Source: Peronospora farinosa
Lineage: Eukaryota; Oomycota; Peronosporomycetes; Peronosporales; Peronosporaceae
DNA length: 64,000 nt
Assembly (NCBI GenBank): GCA_947646735.1
Contig: CANTFK010000978.1
Location: 1 to 64,000 of the forward strand
Reading direction: 5' to 3'
Shown one piece after another: positions 23,086 to 35,300 of the stretch; the stretch's first letter is position 1, and each line of letters starts with the position of its first letter. The position numbers and the translations under genes were made by a program. The notes beneath the pieces are model-generated. The model ran no database searches, was not told the DNA's origin, and saw only the letters and a list, made by a program, of their open reading frames with translations.

Positions 23086-26000
23086 ATGGAGAGTCTACGG
23101 TCACGACGAAATCGCCTAGCACGGGAACGAAGAGCACGCTACGTGCACTGGAAACCGATGATCAGCGGGAAACACGATTGCAAATCCGTAATTTTACCGA
23201 ACGAGCGAGACGTGCAGCACGATCACATGATGTGCAAATGCAAAATCTTTGCGATAATCGTGAGGCACAAGCTGCGCGAAGGGCAGAGAAATCAGAAGAA
23301 GTGGCTGGCGAGCGGCGTCGCATTGATCATGAGGCACACGCTGCGCGAAGGGCAGAGCAATCAGAAGAAGTGGATGCTGTGCAGCGTCGCATTGATCGTG
23401 AGGCACACGCTGCACGAAGGGCAGAACAAAACAGAAGAAGTGGCTGCTGTGCAGCGTCGCATGGATCGGGATGCGCACGCTGCGCGACGGGCAGAAGAGC
23501 CAGAGGTCCCCCTGGCACGTCGCATAAGAATGAACGTGAGGTGTCAGTCGTGTCAAGCACTCCATTGGATGAAGAGAGAATTAAAGTAACTAGGTCAACT
23601 CTGGGAAACCCAACTTTTACGATGTGTTGTGAACGTGGAAAGGTATTTAACATCCCACCGTTTGTTCCGCCACCGGAACCTCTCAACACATTATTGCATG
23701 AGCAGACACCACTTGCCAGGGCGTTTCGCAGCATATTAGAGGTTACAACAACGCACTATCATTCACGTCGCTTGGTGCCAAGTTGGATGACCGATTTGTG
23801 CAAGGAGGTGTATACACATTTAGGCTGCAGGGCGCTCTTTATTATCGTATGGGTGCTCTACTGCCAGATGGAAGTCAAGATAAAAAATATGCTCAGCTAT
23901 ACATTGCGGACTCCAATGTCGCCCTGAATACAAGGATGACGATTTTCCCGTCACTGGATCGACGAGTTATGGGGGAGCTACAAGCAATGCTGGAAGAAGT
24001 TAATCCTTACGTTCAATTGTACGAGCAAGTCCGTCAACGTATGCACCAAGATGGTACTTTAAATCTCGAGCTACGCCTGCTTTGCCTTCAGTCAAATGAC
24101 CGTCGACGATGCAATACTCCAATTGCTGACGAGATTGGTGCAATCATGGTGGAGGACGGTCATGATACAGTTCTCTTTTCCTTCTCAACTAAGCACTTAT
24201 TTAGTTGTTACGTTTCCTCTCTCTCTTGTGTAAGAGAGGTTTCAAGGCACCTGCTTTCACTGTCATCAGTGAAAGTATACTATACTGTTATCAGTATAGT
24301 CGGAGGGTGCCCCGTTACATGCCTACATCATCGCAACATTTAAGCGGCGGCATCGTCGCTACCATCTGCAAAACGCGATCAATTGTGACGAGCGTGGGGA
24401 GGCCGTTAACATATACAAAGTTGACCAAATTACTGCTATACCGCTGGTCGACGGCTGCCTGGAGCAAGACCTCGGCCATACCATTGCCAACTGTTCAATC
24501 ACACGGTGCTGTTTACAAATCTTCCCGTCATTTTAACTGACGGCAGCATCTCTGACAGGGACATAATAATCAAGCGTCGAAGTGATGGTGGGATGCAGCG
24601 GATTTCAGCGTTGCATTCAGCATACACCTCGCTACATTACGTGCTTTTATTTCCAGACGGGCGACAGGGTTGGACTTCAACGATGCCACTGCGAGGATTT
24701 GCATACAGAGAAGGGGGTGGACAAGATTTATACGTAAACGATGGAGTTGCTGTACGCGGAAAAGGAGGATCAAGCCGGATATCTCAGATGCAATACTATT
24801 CTTATATGCTTCATCCTCGAGCATCTGGACACTATTTGTTCTTGGCAGGACATTTGCTGCAAGAATACAATGTTGATGCATGGGCATGTACGGAGCAAAA
24901 TCGCTTGCATTTCATTTCCGATCACCAAAGCGACCTACCTTGTGAGCTATACTCGGGAATTATGGATGCAATAAGTAAGGATGATCATGATGCAGCACAA
25001 ATCGGTCGTAAAATGATTCTGCCCTCCAGTTTTGCTGGCAGCGATCGTCAGATGAGCCAGCTGTACCAGGACGCCATGGCTATCGTGCGCAAATATGGCC
25101 AACCAGACCTTTTCGTAACCTTTACATGCAATCCGAAATGGTCTGGAATCAGAGCCGAGCTAGAACCAGGGCAACAGCCTCATGATCGACCAGAATTGGT
25201 GGCAAGATTGTCCAACCTCAAATTGCAGGAACTTATGAGAGACTTCAGCGAGCGGAAATTTTTTGAAACAGTGGTCGGCAAAGTTTGGGTAATAGAGTTT
25301 CAGAAAAGAGGTCTCCGCCACGCGCACATCCTCATTATCTTGAATGAGGCTTCCAAGCTCCATACGCCGCAACAGATTGATTCGGCAGATCTCGGCTGAA
25401 GTTCCCGACCAAGCCACTTATCCTGATGCATATGAGATTGTTTGGTCCATGGCCCGTGTGGCATAGACAAGCCCAACGCACCATGCATGGTGGAAGGAAA
25501 GTGCAGCAAGCGATACCCTCGAGTGTTTGCGACTGAAACCTCTGCCGATCATGACGGTTACCCAATTTACAGACGGCGTGACAATGGACGATATATTGAA
25601 GATGCAAAGGGCCGTCGTGTTGATAATCGATGGATTGTGTCGTATAATTTGTACCTATCCTCTAAGTACAATGCGCACATTGACGTTGAGGTGAGTTGGA
25701 AAAAAATGATATTCCCTGTTCATTTATGCGATCAACATAATGATATTGAGTAACGATTTGTTTTCGTGCAGATCATCAATCTCGGCCATCAAGTATGTCT
25801 TCAAATATGTATACAAGGGACACGATCGCACGACAGTGGTAAATCAAGACGTAAACGAAATCCAGCAATACATTGACGCCCGCTATGTTTCAGCTCCAGA
25901 GTCATGCTGGCGCATCTTACTTTTAAGATGCATGATCACTATCCTTCAATCCATCGCCTGCAGATCCATTTGCCTGACCAGCTACAAGTTGTGTTCAACG

Positions 26001-28055
26001 CTAACGGTAGCTTGGTGGCTGCAGTGACCAATGAGCAAGCGCGTAAAACGACACTCACACAGTGGTTTGAGCTCAACCGCCTAAACATAGATGCCCAAGA
26101 GACAACTTACTTGTATTTTCCGTCACGATTTGTCTGGAACAAAAACAGTAAACAGTAAACGGTGCGAAAGCGAGGAAAGTGCGTCGGTCGTCTTTATTTT
26201 GTGAGCCCCAAAGCTGAGGATCGATATTTTTTACGGACGTTGCTGACAACTGTGAAGGGAGCAAAATCTTACGAGAAACTGCGAACATATAATGGCTTGC
26301 AGCACAAGACGTTCAAGGCGGCGTGTGTTGCACGTGGGTTGTACGAGAACGACGAAGAATGGGAGCAGTGTCTACAAGAAGCAGCGGAAATGCAGAGTGG
26401 TGGTAAACTGCGATCCCTGTTTGTCACAATTTTAATCCATGGACCGCCTGCTAGCCCGCGCCATTTATGAGATATTTTTCAGCATCATTTATCGGACGAT
26501 TTGGCGCATCGACTTCGCCAGGATGGAAATGCAGAGCCGTCATTCTACCAGATCACGAGTTTGGCCCTTCATTTGATAGCAAATCTTTTGGCGCCTTTTG
26601 AGAAAACCCTTGCTGACTTCAGTCTGCCTACGCCTGCGTATCAAATGGAAAAGCCACAGGAAAATCGCTTGATTGCAGAACAGCTGTCATTCAACAAAGA
26701 TGTGTTGAAAGTAGAGGCAGAAAAAGAGGTGCAAAGTTCGAACGAGGAACAGTTTCACATTCATCGTGAGATCATCAAATCCTGCAAGAAGGAGCAAGGT
26801 GGTATTTTTTATTGATGGACCCGGTGGAACGGGCAAGACATATTTAAAGAATTTACTTTTCAAGTCTAGGACACATTGCGCTGGCAGTGGCTTCATCTGG
26901 AATTGCAGCATTGCTTTTAAATAATGGACGCACCGCTCACTCTCGATTCAAGATCCCAATTAATTTGAAGCCTCACTCTGTGTGCTCTATAAGCAAACAG
27001 ATTGATCTTGCAGGAATGCTACGCCTCACGAAGCTAATTATTTGGGACGAAGCAACAATGATGAGTAAGTTTGCATTCGAGGCCGTTGAACGGACACTTC
27101 ACGATGTCACCGACAATTCTTACGTTTCGTTATGTAAAATCACGTTTGTGATGTGCGGCGATTTCGCCAGATTCTGCGTGTTGTACCAAAAGGCATGCGT
27201 CCTGATATTGTTGCCGCGTCGATTAAGGAGTCCTATCTATGGAGTTGCGTTCAAGTTTTCTCATTGCGTCAGAACATGCGCGCAACTAATGATGAGCGAA
27301 TTGAAAATCTCGGAAATCGCACTTTCGCAGATTGGATTTTAGCACTTGGAGAAGATCGGCTGGAAATTTTGACGACGACCACGTCCAGTGTCCATCGTCT
27401 ATGGTTGTCCACAATAACGCGGTGGAAGAACTTCTAAACACAATATATGATGGTGTAGCAGATGTTCTGAACATGAAAAGCAGGAATACTTTAGCAGCCG
27501 GGCCATCCTTGCCGCCCGCAATGATGCTGTTCCTGAAATTAACATGGCGGTGATGAACAGAATTGGGGGGGATATATTTGAATACTTGAGCGCAGATAAG
27601 GTGGACGACGAAGAAGGTGCAAATATCTAAACAGATTGGAAGTGAGTGGGTGGCCACCTCATCGACTTAGGTTGAAAGTTGGAACTCCTATTATGCTTTT
27701 AAGGAACTTAGACACGACACACGGGCTCTACAATGGAACTCGACTAATCGTTCGTCGGTGTTCAGCACGTGTGATTGAGGCTGTGGTACTACATGATGAT
27801 CACGCGGGCTATGTTACATACATTCCGCGCATCGTCTTAGTCACCGAGCAACCTGGCCTTCCGTTTCCAGTTCGGAGGAGGCAGTTTCCCGTGCGAGTAG
27901 CCTACGCAATGACGATAAATAAATCTCAAGGGCAGACACTACAAAATGTCGGCATCTTTTTGGCTAGAAATGTATTTTTGCATGGACAGTTACATGTTGC
28001 CTTCTCACATGCCACAGCGGCGAAAAATGTGTTTGTGCTTCTGCCAGCTGATTAA
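23086..28055 (+). pseudogene. Decayed autonomous Helitron (Rep-helicase)
   Basis: Successive plus-strand frames give the order of a Helitron transposase. An N-terminal region with four ~69 bp coding repeats (23255-23500, AHAARRAEQSEEV) is broken by a 1-nt change in the third unit. Next come TMCCERGKVFNIPPFVPPPEPL and LPDGSQDKKYAQLYIAD. The longest intact piece (24506-25399) has FVTFTCNPKW and the HUH-type RHAHILI motif of the Rep nuclease. PIF1-like helicase pieces follow: a Walker A GPGGTGKT at about 26817, split from upstream by a frameshift in a T-run; IIWDEATMMSKFAFE; and the C-terminal AYAMTINKSQGQTLQNVGIFL with VAFSHATAAKNVFVLL (27636-28055). Many frameshifts make it inactive. Confidence 0.8.
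24180..24320. repeat. Cluster of four short hairpins inside the Helitron relic
   Basis: Four consecutive inverted repeats lie in about 110 bp: AACTAA/TTAGTT, CCTCTCT/AGAGAGG, CTTTCACT/AGTGAAAG and ACTATACT/AGTATAGT, each with a 6-9 nt loop. The segment ends CCCCGTTACA and contains TGTTACG near its start, like an LTR remnant. It interrupts the Rep coding sequence between IADEIGAIMVEDGHD and the later DRDIIIKRRSDGGMQRI. Confidence 0.5.
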
Positions 28056-28131
28056 ATTTTTAAATTAATTTAAGAATATTTCAATGCAGCAACAATTGAT
28101 GCGACATGTTGTCTTTGTGGAAGCCTTACAT

Positions 28132-29490
28132 TGTGGTGGAGTGGGATTCGCAAAATTGCTGATGCGATCCCAACTCTCCACTGGCGCCCGGACGACCGAC
28201 TAACGGAGGGGGTACCCCGATTCCGTGTGTATAGCCTTCCTCACCTTGTGTACCCGTCGGTAGGGCGGGTTGCTCTCTTCTCGGTAGACTTGAGTCGATG
28301 TTGAACTTGATTGTGTTAGGGATAGGTGGGGGGGCGATCGCGTGGAATTCCTCACACGATCGCAGTTGTTCTTGGGGTGCTCTATTTGAGTCGCCCTGAT
28401 CTCCCTTGAGATCGCCTTGTCCAAAAATGTAGATACTTGATCCGCTTGCCTTCTGACCACTTGAGCCGTCTCGCGATCTTGTATCTGGACTTCTTAGTCC
28501 TCTGCGTCCAATCGCAGCTTGAGTTGTTTTGTTGAGAATTCTTGCAATCCCTGGCCAAACAATCCAGGGATATGACTTGCGTAGTAGGTAGACTTCCTTG
28601 AGACGTCGGGAGGCCAAAGAATCCAGCCCGGAAGAGAAGTCGACACGTGTACTTAGAAGCAAATTGAACTCTGTTAATGTTAACCAATCAAATACCAAAA
28701 CCTATGATCTTGACTATCTGTAGCTCAGGATCTGTTGCCACGTATCGCCCTTTCGGAAAAAATCAGATCTCGGAATGTGGTCCACTCCAATATAGCCGCG
28801 ATCTGGATCGCTACCTCACTCGGATATAATACCATTTTAGTACCAGATCGCGGTACTAAATAATTAGTACCAGATCGCGGTACTAAATAATTAGTACCAG
28901 ATCGCGGTACTAAATAATTAGTACCAGATCGCGGTACTAAATAATTAGTACCAGATCGCGGTACTAAATAATTAGTACCAGATCGCGGTACTAAATAATT
29001 AGTACCAGATCGCGGTACTAAATAATTAATACCAGATCGCGGTACTAAATAATTAATATCGGATCGCGATCCGCCGGATCACGACTTGTCTTCTTCACCG
29101 TTTCTCAGGTCATGTGAGATAGTTCATCAATGTGACATTTCATATCCACCATTCCAGTCCTCCATAGCGACGTGATCCACACCAGACCGTCCTCCACATG
29201 CTTGGATGTACCCATCTTCCTCCTTAGCGACCGCGTTCACGCGGATCGCCATCGGAAATACTGGAGATCGCAATAGCGTAGTTTCTAGGCCATATTTGAC
29301 CCCACATAGAAGTGCAAACTACTCCATTCACTGTTTTCCATCCTATTTGACATCGTCTTGAAACCTTTCTGCGAGATCGCGACTCATCAATATTGGCCAC
29401 GAGATCGCGACTCATTAATATTGGCCATTTCGGACTTAACCGAAAATATGCGATCACACTTGGCGAAATTCACTCTTTCACTTCGCCACA
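28132..29490 (-). repeat. 3' LTR of the dual-RNase H element
   Basis: It is 1359 bp, bounded by TGTGG on the plus strand and CCACA at the right end. It matches 40432-41791 except for rare differences: G7 versus G8 at about 28328, and GTAGTAGGTAG versus GTAGTATGTAG at about 28585. In the plus direction it lies directly upstream of the antisense ORF and may act as its promoter (inference). Confidence 0.9.
28839..29060. repeat. 27 bp palindromic tandem repeat in the 3' LTR
   Basis: Eight copies of a 27 bp unit plus a degenerate ninth. Each unit carries the near-palindrome GTACCAGATCGCGGTAC followed by an AT-rich TAAATAATTA. The reverse complement core, GCGATCTGGTAC, is also the coding repeat of the antisense ORF. 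Confidence 0.9.
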
Positions 29491-29575
29491 ATCGTCCCCT
29501 GCACCGATAGCCCACATACAGTGTTGGCCTAACTGTGCACTGTCTCGCTTCACTCTTCTCGTCACTTCGTCCCTT

Positions 29576-32197
29576 ATGGCCAGATCTACACCCGAAAACG
29601 ATCGCCACCCCCAAACTGGTGTGCTCGTTACGCGCGATCCAACGATGGGTTCCTCTACCGGATCGCGTATCTTGCTCCCGTCTACCCGGATAATCCTTCC
29701 TCCCGTTGCAGATCGTCAGAACGCGATCTCGTTGGTTTCTTCATTGTATGACCGCCTGGAAGCCCAGGATACCATCGTGGAAAGCTATCACTCCATGGAA
29801 AATGCCTTGCAGGAGCAGGAATTTCGTGGAAATCAGCTGGAGACGGAACTCAACTCGTATCACGAGTTGGTGCCTCGACTGTGCACATTCGTCTTGCGTC
29901 GAGATGAAGAGTTGCGTCAACAACTTGATGCCGCTCTCCACATGGCCGAAGGTCTCGACGAAGAACTGAACCAGCTAACGGATCAGTCTCAGGAGATCGC
30001 CGATCTGAAGAATGCCTTGTTTCGAGCCAATGCAGAGAAACATCGCCTGCAGGATAAATTCCGCCGTGAGGCGGCCAATCTTCAGCGAACTCTGGAAGGA
30101 AAATTCCGGCAGCAGATCGCGTCCCTCCAACAGCAACTGGACTCCATCCTCGCACAGCGTAATACAGCAGACAGTGCTTTGGCCGCTGACTTTCGACGCA
30201 TGAAAAGCAAGGCATCCAAGTACAAGAAAGCTCGTTCTCAGGCCCAGCAAGCCGCGAAACAACTGCAAGAGACACTGAGCGCGCTCGAGCTTGATCATGA
30301 TCGCCTCCTGAGTACGAGTATTCGGAACGACGCAGCTTTGGATCGACTTCGTACCGAAGTTGCAGATCGAGAGGCAGAGCGCGATCTGGCCATCCAGGAT
30401 CGAGATTTACTTCGTTCGCATCTGGCAGAATTGGCTACGGGCTTACTTCCTTCTCCGACTAGCCTTCTCGCGCTTTCCAATCCCTCGTCACCCAATCGCA
30501 AACGTGCGTCATCTTCACCGACTCTGGACGTCCCCTGTAAACGTCCCCGCAGCGCTTTCGGTACTTCTGCTCAATCTGCGACCTCGGAGGGATCTGGCAT
30601 TCCAGCGCGATCTGGGACTTCGACGCGATCTGAAATTCCGGCGCAATCCGGTACTTCGGCACAGTCTAATACTTTGGCGCGATCTGGTACTTCGGCGCGA
30701 TCTGGTACTCCACCGCGATCTGGTAACTTAACGCGATCTGGCACTCCGGCGCGATCTGGTACTTCAGCGCGATCTGGCACTTCAGCGCGATCTAGTATTT
30801 CCCCGCGATCTGGTACTCCGCCGCGATCTGGTAATTTAACGCGATCTGGCACTCCGGCGCGATCTGGTACTTCAGCGCGATCTGGCACTTCAGCGCGATC
30901 TAGTATTTCCCCGCGATCTGGTACTCCGCCGCGATCTGGTAATTTAACGCGATCTGGTAACTCAGAACGGTCTGCCAAGTCGGTGCGATCCGTTATTACA
31001 ACGCGACCCAATGTTTCGTCGAAAGCTAAAAAGAAACGCAAAACGTGTCCCTCGCCTTCGCCTGACTCTGAGTATGACGGCTGGTCTTCCGATCCCGAGG
31101 ACGCTACACTTGCTGCTCTATCCGGATCGCGTTCCACCACGAGGCGTCGCAACACCACGACGAAACTCTCTGGCAACACCGGATCGTCTCAGTCCCCTAT
31201 CATAATTCACAATGGTAGCCCACCCTCCAAAAAATCACCAGTCTCGAGTCCTGCTACGCCCCCTAGCCTTACGACCAAGATTTCTAAGGTCGACCTTTTT
31301 GGCGAACCTTCTAGCGACTCGGACGGGAAGATTAGCGTTTCCAGTGACATCCGTGAAGATATAAACCAGTTGCTCACTCCCGCTCAATACGCCGACCTGC
31401 CTGATCTCCAAAAATCACGTGATGTGTGGATCCCAGGATATCGTGAGCGAAAGCCCCGATCGTCAACTCAGGTCGCTCCATGGTCCGCCCGACGGGTCAG
31501 TCTGACCAGTGTTGCCGAATTGGGAGTGGAGTTCTTCTATCGACACTTGTCCCGACCGAGAGGGTATATCTTCACCCCTCAAGCCAATCCCAAATCTCTT
31601 CTTGATTCTGAGTGGATTCCCCGACTGATCACCCCGGCACAAGTTACTGCGCTTTACGATCAGAAACCGTGGAACGTCACTCGTCGGCCGATTGCTCCCA
31701 TCTCTTTCCCGCTGACCGGTTGGTTCAAAGATCTGGCGGACATTTACCTGGAATATGAAGATCGCCATAGGCAAGCCTTGTGGGAGGCAACCCACTTCCT
31801 GTATATCTCCCGCGAACTTCGGAAGGAGTATCCAGAGCTGGCGCAATTTTGTCAGCAACGCAAGCAGCGTCGGTCGAGATCTGGACCCCGCTGGAAGACT
31901 ATTCTTCGCGTTATTCTCCAAGGGATGATCGAAGGACACTGTGATCTGGATATTTTGTTAGATCCATACTTCCTCCACTTTCCAGTGTACGCAGAAGTGC
32001 GACCATGGTATCCTGGTTTGGATTGCAAGCAGAAAAACATTCCCAACCTGATTACTGCACTGTCGTTATTGGATTCTGCGGAGCCTTGGCGGAACCAATA
32101 TCGGTCCTCAATCGCGGATCACCCCGGTTCATCCCTCGCCCGTTTATCCAGTAAATTCTTTCCCAAACAGCAGTCGGGATCTGATAACACTTCTTGA
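29576..32197 (+). CDS. Antisense ORF of the retrotransposon, coiled-coil and RSGT-repeat protein
   Basis: The frame is open from inside the 3' LTR; the best ATG is at 29576, 86 bp after the LTR edge, giving 873 residues. The first ~280 residues are strongly helical and Glu/Gln/Arg-rich with heptad character (coiled coil). About 345-480 is a tandem region of RSGTSA/RSGTPP/RSGNLT units, encoded by repeats of GCGATCTGGTAC. A basic Ser/Thr-rich linker follows. The last ~260 residues look globular (VAELGVEFFYRHLSRPRGYIF, FPLTGWFKDLADIYLEYEDRH). No known domain was recognised. It is convergent with pol (184 bp gap). The plant Tat/Ogre gypsy lineage also carries antisense ORFs at this position; function is unknown. 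Confidence 0.75.
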   Translation: MARSTPENDRHPQTGVLVTRDPTMGSSTGSRILLPSTRIILPPVADRQNAISLVSSLYDRLEAQDTIVESYHSMENALQEQEFRGNQLETELNSYHELVPRLCTFVLRRDEELRQQLDAALHMAEGLDEELNQLTDQSQEIADLKNALFRANAEKHRLQDKFRREAANLQRTLEGKFRQQIASLQQQLDSILAQRNTADSALAADFRRMKSKASKYKKARSQAQQAAKQLQETLSALELDHDRLLSTSIRNDAALDRLRTEVADREAERDLAIQDRDLLRSHLAELATGLLPSPTSLLALSNPSSPNRKRASSSPTLDVPCKRPRSAFGTSAQSATSEGSGIPARSGTSTRSEIPAQSGTSAQSNTLARSGTSARSGTPPRSGNLTRSGTPARSGTSARSGTSARSSISPRSGTPPRSGNLTRSGTPARSGTSARSGTSARSSISPRSGTPPRSGNLTRSGNSERSAKSVRSVITTRPNVSSKAKKKRKTCPSPSPDSEYDGWSSDPEDATLAALSGSRSTTRRRNTTTKLSGNTGSSQSPIIIHNGSPPSKKSPVSSPATPPSLTTKISKVDLFGEPSSDSDGKISVSSDIREDINQLLTPAQYADLPDLQKSRDVWIPGYRERKPRSSTQVAPWSARRVSLTSVAELGVEFFYRHLSRPRGYIFTPQANPKSLLDSEWIPRLITPAQVTALYDQKPWNVTRRPIAPISFPLTGWFKDLADIYLEYEDRHRQALWEATHFLYISRELRKEYPELAQFCQQRKQRRSRSGPRWKTILRVILQGMIEGHCDLDILLDPYFLHFPVYAEVRPWYPGLDCKQKNIPNLITALSLLDSAEPWRNQYRSSIADHPGSSLARLSSKFFPKQQSGSDNTS

Positions 32198-32380
32198 TCG
32201 TTCAATACAATTCCATTTTGTTCCTCCTTTTCGTTAAAATTGTCTTCTTTTGTTGGGCTTCTTTAGCCGCGATCTCGTCTTCCAGACCTTCGATCGCCAT
32301 ACTCATTACACACAAATTTCCTTTCCACCATCCTATGCAACCTTCTTGCATATTATACCATCCCCAACACTCGATCTTCG

Positions 32381-35300
32381 TTAGCCACCAGATCCCTCTT
32401 CATGTGATTGCATCACTTCAAAACGATTCCGGCTAATCTTGCCACGTTCAAAATCTCGCAATAAGGCACCACAATTTAAGTCGGCTTCATCCACCCAGGA
32501 TGGTTTAGCATGACCTTTCCAGTAGACTTTAAACTGTCTATGTACTCGTCCAAAACGTGTCTTTCTATCAGATCGTACATCCACAATCTTTTCCACTTCG
32601 AATTCATCGTCTCCCAGATTACCTTCAAAACTGTCTTCTGGCAAAAGCGCTTCATCAAAATCGAATCGATATTCTTCTTCGATCGTCAGCAAATTTTTTG
32701 GACGATCAGGGAACGTCTTCACTTTCTTCAACTTGGATATATGTACGACGGGAAATAATCGATATGGCGTACCAGCAATCTCCAGTCGGACAGCGTGATC
32801 TCCACACATTTCTTTTACTCGAAAAGGTCCATGCCACATATGTGCTAGCTTTCGAGCGTACCCTTCTTTCACACGATCCAAATATAACCAGACTTGCGCC
32901 CCCGGCTCAATTTCGTGAGGCTTGAGATCTTCATTGTGGCGATCAGCACGTGTTTGGATCGCAGTCCTGAGTCTCTCATTTACTGCTTCTCTCGCCCGCT
33001 GATAATGCCGCTGCATATGATATCGCCACCTACGTGGATCGCGATCTCGACGCCTAGTACTTCCTAATGGTAACGTAGCTTCCAACGTAGATCTCGGGTC
33101 CCAACCATGAATCAAGAAAAATGGCGTTTCGCCGCGCACCCGATCTTGAGCGGTATTGATTGCGAAAGTTAGACGTTCGGCATACTCATCCCAGTCTTGT
33201 TGATTAACGTCAGAGACATACATCTTTAATGCACGAGTCAGAGTTTGCACCATACGTTCCGCAGTTCCATTCGCTTGAGGGCGATATGCCATCGTTGCCC
33301 TTTGCTTTTGCCCAATAAGTCGATTGAACGCACGAAAAAAATCCGACATAAACCCGGGCTCTCGATCGTGCCGTATCGCTTCACTCGCACCGAATCGTCG
33401 AAAGATACACTCCTCGTAATTCTCGGCGATCGTCTGAGCTGTTCTAGATTTGCTCGCCTTGGCAACCACATAGCCCGAAAAGAGATCGACCCAGATCAAT
33501 AATTCAGTGTTGCCTTTGAAAGATCTAGGCAGCGACGGAATATGATCCATGGCAATAATCTGGAACGGATAAGTAGCTTGTAAATTTCCCGGAGACTCTC
33601 CATTAATAACCGGACGTCCTTTTCCAGTCTCGCAGTCAGTGCATTCGCTCACATATCGTTGTACACTGCGATACAGGCCTCTCCAATGAAAACGAGATCG
33701 GATCCGTTGATACGTCCTACCGATTCCCTGGTGCCCTCCTTCCAAACTGGCATGGTAGTGGTGTAGAAAATCTTGCTGAAGAGTTTCTGGCACCACCAAA
33801 CGAGCAATTCCATCGAGATCGTCCGAATTTTTCACAGCTCCCGGGCAAAAATATAGAATATCGCTTTCATCCACCTCATAATCACTTGCAATCTTGGCGC
33901 ATGACTTCGCTTCTTCCATACTGAGATTCGTTATATCACCAATCAGAAAAATCTTTAGGTTAGCGATCCAACATTCCTCATCTTGAGCTTGTCGTATACG
34001 TTCACTTCGCATTTGCTGCACAAATTCTTCTTGCAAGATCTCGGGTGGTTGACGTCTTCTCCGGGTTGCTCTGGTAATCGCAGCCACTTTAACCACCGAT
34101 TCGGTCTGCTTCGACTTCAACAACTCATCCAGTCTATTAAGAGTAATGAGATCTTGGCGATCTCCTTCCGAAGTGATGACCACACCTTGTTCCTTCTGTA
34201 AAGCAGTACTCGCCAGTCGATCTGCACTTTGGTTCCAGTCGCGTTTCATGTGTAAGAACTCATGGATCGGCCATGATCGAAGCTTCTCCATTGCTTTCTG
34301 TCGCAACAACTGCAGTCCAGGAGCCTTGCAATCGATTTCACCCCGCATCTGTCGAATCACTAGGTTGGAGTCGCCACAAATAATAACGCGTCCCCTAGTT
34401 TGATTCTCCAACAGATCAAAGCCTAATAGTAAACCCCGATATTCGGCTTCGTTCACTGTTAAGTCCGTTGCATATTCCGATGCAGCAGCCACAATAGTCC
34501 ACTCAGGAAGTTTCCATATTATCGCACTGTATGATCCACCCTTTCGCTTGGTTCGTGCCGATCCATCGAAACTGACGACCAAGAGACTTTCATCTTCTTC
34601 CACCGTAGGCGGTGGCATACTTAGAGTTTGCCTTGGCTGTTTCCGGGGAGCGATCGCAATCAACACTTCGTCGACTTCTTCACGGGGAGTCACACTTGCA
34701 GCCAGGGCACCAAGCATTTCATCTTCGCCCTTTTCACATTTCTTGATCTCCAAAGTCCAAGTCGATAATAATGCGGCCCACCTACCTAGCCTGCCATTGA
34801 GACCGAAGGATTGCACCAACCAGGCCATCGTCGAGAAACGCGTAAGAACTTTAATCTCTCGCGAGACTAGCATGCAATAACATATATCCAAAATCCGAAG
34901 TAATGCTAGTATCTCCTTCTCGACCATTCCGTAATTGATTTCATTAGGCTTCAGCGTTCGGCTTGTAAAAGTAACTGGCCAATATATACCATCATACTCC
35001 TGCAATAAAGCTGCTGAAACGGCCCATTTACTCGCATATACGACAATTACCGGAGGCCGATCTGGATCGAAGTGTCTGAGGATCGGGGTATTAGCGATCT
35101 TGGCTTTCAACATGGTAAATGCGATCATCGCTTTTTCCCATCGAGTCCGTCCTTCTGGATCTGGATCGTCCCCAATATCGAACTTTTGATCTGAATCATT
35201 CCTGGTTGCGACAGTCGAATCCAATGCATTCATCTTGTCAGAACAGCGGATTTCATGGAAATCTGCTTCCCTTAATTCATATAGCACTGACGCATAAATC

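Noticed and set aside
28839..29060. CRISPR-like array
   Set aside because: Units are contiguous 27 bp repeats without unique spacers, lie in an LTR, and are duplicated in the other LTR.
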